From Peromyscus leucopus (taxonomy: Eukaryota > Chordata > Mammalia > Rodentia > Cricetidae): 64,000 nt of DNA. Every line of letters starts with the position of its first letter. The first letter of the stretch is position 1. The stretch covers positions 34,976,142 to 35,040,141 of the forward strand of contig NC_051072.1 in the NCBI RefSeq assembly GCF_004664715.2, in the 5' to 3' direction. Under the pieces are notes generated by a model that made no database searches, was not told where the DNA came from, and was given only the letters and a program-made list of their open reading frames with translations. The position numbers were made by a program, and so were the translations under genes. This document shows, piece after piece, positions 55,573 to 64,000 of the stretch.

Positions 55573-56009
55573 CCTCAACTATTTGGTTGAACAATGTCTA
55601 CATTACATAGTCCACTCCATGATGATCTTTCAAACACTAGCATCACTTGCTGTCTACAGTTCCTAATTCTCCACAGAAGAAAGCCTAACTTCTGCAGGCT
55701 TCATCACAAGGCGCCCTCCAGTTTACTGACTCCGTGGTGCCTTTTCTGACATCTCAACCTCTCTTGCCCCTCACCCAGCCAGTATCTTGCCTCTGTACTG
55801 TTCCTGAACCCAGTTTGTCACAAATTAGCTGTCACTGACTTGTCCCACGACTGTATCCCTCCAAAATAGTACAAAGGATTCCAAACACCAGATAAGGATC
55901 ACATATGCTAAGCAATCCCCCAGGTTAGCAGGATATAAGGGAAGGATGTTAGCAAAGTAGCTTCAAAAAAAATATGGGAAAAGTGCCAAACCATCACTTC
56001 CCATCCATC
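55573..56009. other. unique noncoding sequence, possibly partly L2
   Basis: A pyrimidine-rich stretch at 55640-55860 has L2-like flavour but cannot be placed. No gene is seen. Confidence 0.35.
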
Positions 56010-56410
56010 GCGCTCAGAATCAAAGCTGAGCTCCTTATAATGACAAGACACCATCTATCCTCACTGTCCCACCCCCACGTCCTCCACTCTTCCCCTTTCC
56101 CTTGCCCCTAGTTCACGGTCCTCCAGCCACACTTGGCTGTTTCCCCATCTGAGCAAACTCTCTTAGCTTCAGGACTTGTGCTGTTTTCTCTGCCCAGCCC
56201 ACTTCCTTTCGGATTCCGACCCCTTCATTTCTTCCTCGTGACTTACCAAGTGTCCTAACTCTGATCACCACCTGATTTCCCTAAGTGTGCTTACTGATTT
56301 GCTACTTGTGGATCTTCCCTTCTAGAAGGTAAGATCTATGGAGGCAGGGTGTTGCATGGTTCCTAAGGAGGTATCCTGCATATACCAGGTGCAAGATAAA
56401 CAGCTACAGA
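56010..56410 (+). repeat. L2 LINE 3' fragment
   Basis: Landmarks follow the L2 3' region: gctcagaatcaaagctgagc, tcctccagccacacttggct, cttagcttcaggacttgtgc, ctagaaggtaagatctatgg, then aggcagggtgttgcatggtt and aggtgcaagataaacag. Ancient and diverged. Confidence 0.7.
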
Positions 56411-56621
56411 ACAGCTCAAAGGCTTGAGTTTGCCTTGCTCAGCTCTGAATCTTACTAAGGAGAGATGGAAAAGCCAGGAGATGGAGAAAATGCAGAGCAA
56501 GGGTTAGGAGGAAAAATGAAAAGATTTCTATCTCTAGTTTCTCAGAAAAGGAGTTTCTGAGCATGAGAGAAGAGCACTGTGGATGTAGGCTAGGAAATTA
56601 TTTTTTAATAACGATAATAAT
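56411..56621. other. unique spacer
   Basis: No recognised element. Confidence 0.4.
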
Positions 56622-56808
56622 AAGCCCGGCAGTGGTAATACATGCCTTTAATCCTAGCATTTGGGAGGTGGGCACGGGGAGGGGAGAATCTCTGAGTTCA
56701 AGGCCAGCCTGGTCTACAGAGTGAGTTCTAGGACAGCCAGGGCTACACAGTGAAACCCTGTCTCAACCCCCCAAAATAATAATAAAATAATGATAATAAT
56801 AATAATAA
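56622..56808 (+). repeat. B1 SINE with (AAT)n tail
   Basis: Reads agcccggcagtggtaataca, tgcctttaatcctagcattt, gttcaaggccagcctggtct, cagggctacacagtgaaacc, then a tail of AAT units at 56775-56808. Confidence 0.93.
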
Positions 56809-57036
56809 ACCAGAGAAAGAGATGGCTGAGAGGGTAAAGGTACTTGCCGCTCAGTATGATGACCTGAATTCAATCCTCAGAACCCACAAAGAAATAAGCA
56901 ACTCTCCTGCAGGCTGTCCTCTGACCTTGACACATGGATCTGTGGCACATGCATGCACAAATAAGCCAGCACATTCATGCATGAAAGCACACGTAAAATA
57001 AATAACTAAAATGTAAAAAAAAAGAAAAAAAGAAAC
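56809..57036 (+). repeat. B3/B2-type SINE
   Basis: Reads agagaaagagatggctgaga, gtacttgccgctcagtatga, tgacctgaattcaatcctca, gaacccacaaagaaataagc, and an AAATAAATAAC-type tail. The tacttgccgct head is typical of B3. It is directly adjacent to the B1 tail. Confidence 0.85.
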
Positions 57037-57848
57037 AATAAAAAAGCAACTATAGAGGCAAAGAAGGAACTCCCTAGTTATTTAAGAGGTACCCAGAATT
57101 CCTAAGGCATGAGAGAGGACCAAGTAAAGCTTGTAAGTCATTACAACACAACAGAGTGATAGGTTTCTGTAAGCAGCATGGAACCATCTTCCACAAGATA
57201 ACGGCTGGGACTGCCATCTACATCTCCTGCAGTGTATGAAGTATGAACAATGCCCGAGCAAGGGTCCAAGCTGAGCAGAGAGGTAAGTAGATACATCAGG
57301 TACGGGTAGTGCTGAGAGAACTGGTCAACCGGAAAGACCCCAGACTTTCAAAGCCAAGTTTAAAGAGCTTTATAGCGACCTGATTCTACAGTCGGATATA
57401 GGAAGAACAAGATGATGGAGGCTGTGGAGGGACACAAAGGAAGCGTCTATGAGGGAGACGACAGAAGAAAGACGGACGAATGCAGGAATGTGAGGAGCAG
57501 GGCTCACAAAGACCACAGAAAAAGGGCTGCCCAGGGTGGCAGAAGGACTAGTGAAGACGGAGCCGGATCCTAGGTGCAAAACAGGCAGACTCAACTGGAA
57601 ATTCCTCTCTAGTGGGCATCTGTTCCCAGGACAAGCCATCTCTTAAGAGATTTAGTATTACAAATAAGCACAAATGGATTTAAAGTTAGTCTTACATTGT
57701 TTGGTAACTTTGCTTCAAGTATATTTTCAGCCAAAGCACAATATTAAATTAGCGCACCTTTTCTATTTATTAGCATGGCTTGAAGAGCCTAAGGAAAACC
57801 TAACAACACTGTCAATCCCACAAGAGCTGAGGAAAAGGTTCAGTTAGG
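57037..57848. other. unique noncoding sequence
   Basis: No gene is recognised. Part of 57270-57560 is purine-rich and may be an unplaced ancient repeat. Confidence 0.4.
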
Positions 57849-57984
57849 GTGGTCAAGACAGCTCCGAGGGAAACTGCTTGTCCTGCAAGCCTTATTACAA
57901 CTTGAGTCTGAGTTCCAGAGCCCACACCAAAGTGCAGAGAACTGACTACACACTCATGCTGGCACACACATGCCCCCCCCCCCC
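57849..57984 (+). repeat. B3 SINE, diverged, ending in a C12 run
   Basis: Reads ggtcaagacagctccgaggg, aaactgcttgtcctgcaagc, gagttccagagcccacacca, ctggcacacacatgccccc. B3 order with a C homopolymer at the end. Confidence 0.75.
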
Positions 57985-58271
57985 AATAATGATTTTTAAA
58001 TTTCTTCGATAATGTATTTTGAAATGGTTAACAAAACCATTTCAAAGAAGAAGGAAGAAGGCGCCAAGAATAAAACATCAGACTTCATATTCTGAATGTT
58101 AGAACACACTATTCCAAAGTCCTAAGGTACCAACCTCTTTTGCACACTAAAGTTATCTAGGGAGCATTGCAAAGTTCCAACTACAAACCCCCAACACTGA
58201 GTTACCTGGCAAACAATTCCATCAACAACTCTAGCCCTCAACCTTTTATTGGTCTGTCCTCCTCTTTCTCT
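57985..58271. other. unique spacer
   Basis: AT-rich. No element is recognised. Confidence 0.4.
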
Positions 58272-58368
58272 TCTTTTCAATGAAGGGGTGAAACCCAGGG
58301 CCTTGCACACGTGACACTGCTCGGTACCCCAACCCTGAAACGTTGGAATTACAAACCTGACCACTGCC
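58272..58368 (-). repeat. ID/B1 hybrid (B4-type) relic, antisense
   Basis: gaaacccagggccttgcaca followed by ctcggtaccccaaccctgaa matches an antisense ID head. gttggaattacaaacctgac, then cactgcc, matches the antisense B1 left end. Deleted and diverged. Confidence 0.5.
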
Positions 58369-60091
58369 TCTAGCTAGCCACCAGCCTTTCTCCATCCATG
58401 TGATTCCAATCACCCGTGAAGGGGGACACAGTGACGCGGAGCGTGGTTCCTACACATACTTTCCATAAAGCACAGTCATGACTACGTATTCACGTACGAA
58501 AAAGATGGGCCTACGAAACTGTTCGATGAATAAATTAAAAATGGCAATCTAGAATTACTCAACGATACTCAACACTGTCATCAAAATGCAGATAATGTCA
58601 TGCACTGCATACCTCAAAGTAAGAGGTGTGGCGGTCTTGAGTCCCTGGACAGACATCACAATGAAATCAACACTGTGCTGGACTCGTGAATACACTTAGC
58701 ATTCAAGCAAAGGAATTCGACACTACCCCAGGCAAAAGAGTTGCTAGTAAACTTAGTCGTTATGGAAACTTCTCCGTATACTTCCCTTCCTGAAGTCACT
58801 CTGTGCAACTCAGTTCATTTCTTCATAGCCTTTCAGTGGCAAAAAAAAGCAGCCAGGAGTTTATAAGTCCAAGTTTGCAAACTTCCTTTTTAGAAGGAAT
58901 ACACTTGCTGCTTTTGAAGTTTGTTTCTGAGCTTTCTGAGTTTTAACCAGCAAGTCTTTACTAAAGACGCTATCCGTATACCAAAGGACAAGACTTCAGT
59001 TGGGATACAAGAGGCTTCCCTGCCAAGTCCTAAGAGAAAATGAGAAACTAGTTGATTTTAAAGGCACAGTAGATCACACAACTGAGATAAAAGATTGACT
59101 TGTTTAAAAATAGGGCACATTATAAATACACATGTAAGGTTAAGAAATCAATGAGGTTATAGTTTAGGCTAAAAGAACTTCCTGAAATTTGGGTGATCTT
59201 TTAAGATCATTACCAAGTTTCTGGAGAAATGGAACACTGGGTGATGAGAGCTGAAAGGTGGTTGAAATAGCCAAGGAAAAACAGGATATTTATACACAAA
59301 TTCCTCTTCAAAAAATACCAATTATCACTTAGGTTAAAAAGAGATGACCTAAACTCTCCTCTCCTGCAACATTGATGGTCTGTGTCAAGAAGAGAGAAGC
59401 ACTCTATCCCAAATCAGACAAGGAAGCTCTCCTGTCAGCTACCACAGGAGAACAGGCACAGGATGGGTCTCAACTTCGTGATGCGCTTACAGTTTTCAGC
59501 TTGGGGACTTGCAAAGTAGCTTGTCTACACAGGCCCTTCTTCTGTGATGATTCTGATTTAGGGCAAGATTATATATTCAACTACTTGAAGCTTACTTTCT
59601 TCACCATCTGTGATGCCATGGAAACAATGGTAGAACTTCCGGCATTCTAGCTCTTCTAGCTTGGTTACATGCTACACATCTGAGGACAACTGGAGCAATA
59701 GTTTGGGGTCCATATTTCTTTTCCTCACTGTTCTTAATAATTAAGTCATAGAGAACTTGACAAGAGTAAGCACTGTGGCTATAAATCACAAAAACTCCCA
59801 TGATGGCTTCATGAAAAGGGTAGAACCACCTTGGGCCAATTATGGGATAGAACAGAACAAAACTAACCATCTTGGGTAATGAAGGGCATGGCCTTGTAAC
59901 TTTACCCCTCTACTCCAATCCTTCAGTTCACTGATCTCACGTTCCCAGGAAAGACTAGTTACCCAGATGGACATATACACAATCATTGTAGGTACATTGC
60001 AAACTATTCCAGACGGTTGTTTTGTAGTTTTGTTGTTCTTGTTCTTTCCTTTTAGAATAGCTAGAAATGGATGCGAAAAAATGAATATGTC
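58369..60091. other. unique sequence, candidate conserved noncoding block
   Basis: 1.7 kb without recognised transposons. Frames of about 90 codons (59372-59650 plus, 59601-59870 minus) overlap and lack domains. An RFX X-box-like string lies at 59612-59625. Confidence 0.35.
59612..59625 (+). promoter_or_regulatory. RFX X-box-like motif
   Basis: gatgccatggaaac matches the X-box pattern GTTGCCATGGAAAC at 12 of 14 positions, including the CCATGGAAAC half. Binding is not shown, and such motifs occur by chance. Confidence 0.3.
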
Positions 60092-60262
60092 AGGTCAGGC
60101 ATGGTGGCACACACCTTTAATCCCAGCACTTGGGAGGCAGAGGCAGATGGATCTCTGTGAGTTCAAGGCTAGCCTGGTCTACAGAGTGAGTTCCAGGACA
60201 GCCAGGACTACATAAAGACCCTTGCCTCAAAACACAAACAAACAAACAACAACAACAAAAAA
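60092..60262 (+). repeat. B1 SINE
   Basis: Reads tcaggcatggtggcacacac, ctttaatcccagcacttggg, gttcaaggctagcctggtct, gttccaggacagccaggact, with a CAAA/CAA-unit tail. Nearly complete. Confidence 0.95.
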
Positions 60263-61568
60263 CTTCATAAAAAATTTTCATTTCAGTAGTACAAAATGCA
60301 AAGCTATAATTAAAATGAACCCAAATACAGATAGAAGATGGGTAAGACACTACTGCATCTCAGGTGATGATTTTGTTTTATTTTGACTTAAATTATAATA
60401 TTCAGAGTTGAAATATGGAAGAAGGTAGTCATTCTCGTACTTAATTAGTAGAAGTATACAAGCTAGTATATTTCTCAGGGTCCATACCCTTGGCCCTACA
60501 ATTTCAGACATAAAAATATTTTAAAGAAATAACCAGAAGTGCTCACATTAGTATGTCTATTCTGAAATCACTGCCCTGCTCTAGAGCAATCACACCTTAA
60601 TTCTTGAGAAAGAATTAAAATGCAGCAGTGGGGGTGGGGGGGGCGACATGCCACCCACAGTTAGCCCAGCCACTGGCAGGTGGCACTGAGATTCTGGCCC
60701 GAGATTCCCCTCTACTGGCAATTCCTACTTGAAGAGTAAACCATGCTTGTAGAATATACATTCTAAGGGACTGTGACTCAGTCTTAGCGTCAGTGATAAT
60801 ATGGAATGCAGAACCAAGTTCAACACAAACAAGCCGGTAAAGTGATTCATTCTGATAACAATTATTTACAACTTTCAAATTTTAAAATGAATGGAAAAAA
60901 AATGTGGGCAAGAAATAACCCACAGTAAGTACACCTATGATGGCATATCAGAGAAGATACTGATTTCCTGGTGGTAAAACACACCTGTGCCCTTCCAAGC
61001 CCACGTAAGGCTAAGGCCACCAGCAAGGAAGCAGTAAGTACTTGTCTGCAGGCCACAATTGTTGGTTTCGTCTCTCCTGCGGCTTTCTTTTCGGAGCTGT
61101 GTATAAACGTAGGAGTACCGATGTGACATATTTGCTGCCATAACAGTAACGCCGTGTATTTGGAAAACATACACAGCGGAGATGTGGGAGCGGGGTTGTA
61201 GATATGAGCTAAATTGGTCCCACTGTCCCAGAACTACAGGCTTCTAGAGGGTACAGCACTTTAGAAAGCAACCCATCCTCATGTTACCCACAGATTCTAA
61301 TTCAAGGGCATCAAGCTTTTATTTTATTCCATTTGCCATTCTATTTAGGCCCATTTTTTTCAAAGACAAATTTGAGATGTCGAGAAAAGAATAATCGTTC
61401 GTCAATAAACACCTGTCTAAGAGAGCCCACTTGTAGGACTCCAGGATTACAACCTAAACCTAAATTCAACTACTGCTCCAACAGTGTCTCTGGAATAGCT
61501 CCAGAATATAGGAACTCCATCAGCACCCAAACCTGTCAGCAGCTCTACCGATACAGTGAACAAACACT
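60263..61568. other. unique noncoding sequence
   Basis: About 1.3 kb with a G-rich motif at 60628-60645. No gene is recognised. Confidence 0.45.
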
Positions 61569-61659
61569 GGGTTAGGGATTTAGCTCCGGGGTAGAGCGCT
61601 TGCCTAGCAAGAACAAAGCCCTGGGTTCGGTCCTCAGCTCTGAAAACAAAAAACAAAAA
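61569..61659 (+). repeat. ID SINE
   Basis: Reads ggttagggatttagctccgg, ggtagagcgcttgcctagca, agccctgggttcggtcctca and ends in a CAAAAAACAAAAA tail. ID elements derive from BC1/tRNA-Ala and keep A- and B-box-like blocks. Because it has a SINE tail and no tRNA fold support, it is not called a tRNA gene. Confidence 0.95.
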
Positions 61660-63011
61660 TCCACACTCCACTCATACATCCTACTATATACACAGCACAC
61701 AGATCATTCCTAGACACCTAGCCAAAAGTCTGTACCATACATGAGGGGCCTTACCATTCCTTTCTATGGCTGCTCATAGGATGGGAAAACACAGATGTTT
61801 AGCAGGTTATTAAGAAGAATGTTACAAAGATACAGATGAAAAGATGTAGCAGGAGAGCATGTGAGAAGGGGTCCAGGGCTTCCCTGTCCTCCCTGGATGT
61901 ACCACCCTGAGGAACCACCCCAAGTCCTGTCCTCTGGAAGCTATCCAGACCCTTCCTTTGAGTTCTTTACAAAGGGGATTGCATCAGCACTACTAACTGG
62001 GCAAGAGAGTGTGACCGAGTCTAATAGACCTTTGGGAGAAACCCAGGGAGGGCCATCTGCTCAGATTCTTGACTCTCGGTGGAGCATTCCTCCCCCCCAG
62101 GAAGGGGCAGGACCCCTTCTGGAACGGAAGTCCTCTGACCTCTAATTAGACAAGCTAGGTCAGAGGTTTCTTTATGGCCAGCTCCCAAAGAGAAAGGTGA
62201 GAGAAAATGAGGATATATTTTTAGTTCTTATGGCCTGCCTTGAGGAGAGTCTAGTTAATAGCCCGTTGGGAGGAAAGAGCAGGAGGAAGGAGAGCAGGTG
62301 AAGGTCAGAGAGGATGCTTTGTTCCTGAGGTCTAAAGTAACCTGAGATAGTCTAGTGACCCAAAGTACCAAGGGCTAGGGGAGGGGGATGGCGCAGTAAC
62401 CGAGTACAGAACCAAACACTAGATTATAGGAATGGGGGTGGGAGAGGGGGGAGACAGACGAACAAAGGGCCTCAATTTCTTAGTAAAATTCAATGACTGG
62501 GATAATGCTGCTGAGAAACACCACGACCACAGGCCCAAAGCACTCTCCCAGCAAGCTGTGGTGGGCGGAGCAACGGGGTAGGAAGGACGGAATTCCGGCG
62601 GTGGCTGTCTTGGGCTCTGCAAGGCAAATACACATTGAAAATATCAACAACCACAGACCAGTCCAAGGGAGAGGGCCAGGACTGTGTTCATTCCAGACAG
62701 CTGCAGGAACTCTCATTTGCCAAGAGAGACACCCTCAATCCTGCCAAGCTATGTTCTGGGCTCTCCGTTCAGGCCCGAGTCGTACACAAGTCACTGGATG
62801 ATCGTGCAGAGAAAGCAGAACAGAGTGAACCTGGGGCTGTTCAGACATGACCCAGCCATCAGCGGGCATCTAAGCAAGGAGAACAACCTAGTATGACCCA
62901 TGGGTGCTCATAAATGTGATCAGGCAGAACCCACTCACCTTTGCACATGTTTGCACACACATGTGCACTTACACAAGCTTAATCTGAGGGTTGGGTGCTG
63001 CCACCTAGCCC
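61660..63011. other. unique noncoding sequence
   Basis: About 1.35 kb with no repeat or gene recognised. Three overlapping frames at 62493-62896 in different registers have no domain. Confidence 0.45.
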
Positions 63012-63026
63012 TGTCTACTTCTCTTC

Positions 63027-63057
<31 letters not shown>

Positions 63058-63218
63058 GGTTTTTCGAGACAGGCTTTCTCTGTGTAGCTTTGAGCCTTTC
63101 CTGGCTCTTGCTCTGTAGCCCAGGCTGGCCTTGAACTCACAAAGATCCGCCTGCCTCTGCCTCCCGAGTGCTGGGATTAAAGGCGTGCGCCACCACTGCC
63201 CAGTGTGTCTACTTCTCT
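63012..63218 (-). repeat. B1 SINE (antisense) with perfect TSD
   Basis: The body is 63025-63205, with a T23 run (the A tail on the minus strand). It reads ttttcgagacaggctttctc, ctctgtagcccaggctggcc, ctgggattaaaggcgtgcgc. A perfect 13-bp direct repeat, tgtctacttctct, lies at 63012-63024 and 63206-63218. Young copy. Confidence 0.97.
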
Positions 63219-64000
63219 AAGTGTGCCCCTGGCACGAATAAGCAGAAAAGCTACAGCTTATGCCTACATCATTTTCCTAGGATGGAGACTACGACTCAGT
63301 ATTTTCTGACTTCCTTATCTCATACAGTTTCCCCTTCCCTGTGCTGCTGAAACTGGTGGAAAGTCCATGAAGTGAGTGTAAATGGAAGGCGGACCAAGAG
63401 AGGGGTAAGTTGTAAAGAGAGATCCATCCAGCCCTCAACAGCTCATGAGCAAGGGGTCATCGATATTTACACATTCAAAACTCACACATTCTTTCGAGAT
63501 TCTTACATTGGGAGATGTAGTAGATAAAGTGTACTTTTTCACATCCCAAAGAAAACAGAAACATATTAGAAGGACCAAGTAACATACTCTCTAACAAACA
63601 GTGAACTAAATAATAAAAATATGCTACAATGTTACCACCTTTCACCATCATATAATCATGACACTGCTTTATCCTTAGAACACTTTCTTATTTCCTGCCT
63701 GCAATTCAACTGTGATGCCGACACTCAACGTTAAGCAAGAATCACAGTAAAGGATGTCTACTCAGAACACCCTGAGGATGCTTACCCTTTTATTGGTACA
63801 GGGGACTCAGAAAATGCACACACAGGAAATGCAGAAGTGCTAGAATTCATGCAGCTACCTGAAATCCCTTCCCCAACTGAACCAATCTTGCCAGCTTTCC
63901 AGGTGACAGGAACATTTTGTTTTGGTAGAAAATGCCAACTCATTCCCTTGGCCACATTACTGTAAGACATATAGTATGGGCATCTTTCATAACGCCACTC
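63219..64000. other. unique noncoding sequence
   Basis: AT-rich to the window end. No gene or repeat is recognised. Confidence 0.45.

Noticed and set aside
61569..61659. tRNA-like sequence with A/B-box-like blocks
   Set aside because: It is an ID SINE with an A-rich tail, not a functional tRNA gene.
1..64000. CRISPR arrays, bacterial operons, phage or IS elements
   Set aside because: The sequence is clearly mammalian nuclear DNA. Its tandem repeats are microsatellites or minisatellites without spacer structure.

Overview
The window is noncoding mammalian nuclear DNA, most likely from a cricetid rodent (hamster, vole or deer-mouse group). It is dense in rodent short interspersed elements (B1, B2, B3, ID, and ID/B1 hybrids). 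It has long CA, CT and A tracts. Two B1 copies, at 36.4 and 40.8 kb, carry the insert 'ggaaaggcgcaaagctacac', which I associate with cricetid B1 subfamilies. Three solo LTRs belong to class II (ERVK-like) families that I associate with muroid and cricetid genomes. The species call comes from remembered repeat consensus sequences, not from an alignment. I recognise no protein-coding exon, tRNA, rRNA, snRNA or microRNA gene. All open reading frames are short, or run through repeats, or lack a recognisable domain. The window is best read as intergenic or deep intronic sequence. || Layout. 0-6.7 kb: unique AT-rich sequence with degraded SINEs, a MIR and a self-complementary CA/CG/TG microsatellite. 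6.7-8.7 kb: two solo LTRs of one family in opposite orientation, each with its own target-site relic, flanking a B1 and a GT tract. 8.7-17.5 kb: mostly unique, with a CT tract, two MaLR LTR pieces, an ID/B1 hybrid and two B2 copies. 17.5-19.2 kb: AT-rich unique block. 19.8-31.2 kb: strikingly SINE-poor, holding only one MIR piece and one B2. 31.2-36 kb: a third ERVK-like LTR, a B2, a three-copy 85-bp tandem repeat and a purine-rich unique stretch. 36-46 kb: SINE-rich, with a DNA-transposon remnant split by a B1, a MaLR LTR split by a B1, and a B1 whose head has expanded into (NGG)20. 46-64 kb: a 63-bp minisatellite, a URR1 hAT element, a 51-nt A tract, ancient MLT1, MIR and L2 relics, several SINEs, and long unique stretches. 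|| The most functional-looking signal is a set of matches to the CTCF core consensus CCASYAGRKGGCRS. All copies from 26 to 39.6 kb point to the minus strand, and those at 42.3 and 44.4 kb point to the plus strand. This divergent arrangement is typical of a chromatin-domain boundary, and two of the seven copies lie in B2 SINEs. I found no undescribed gene system. The rest of the interest is in repeat dynamics and candidate conserved noncoding blocks.
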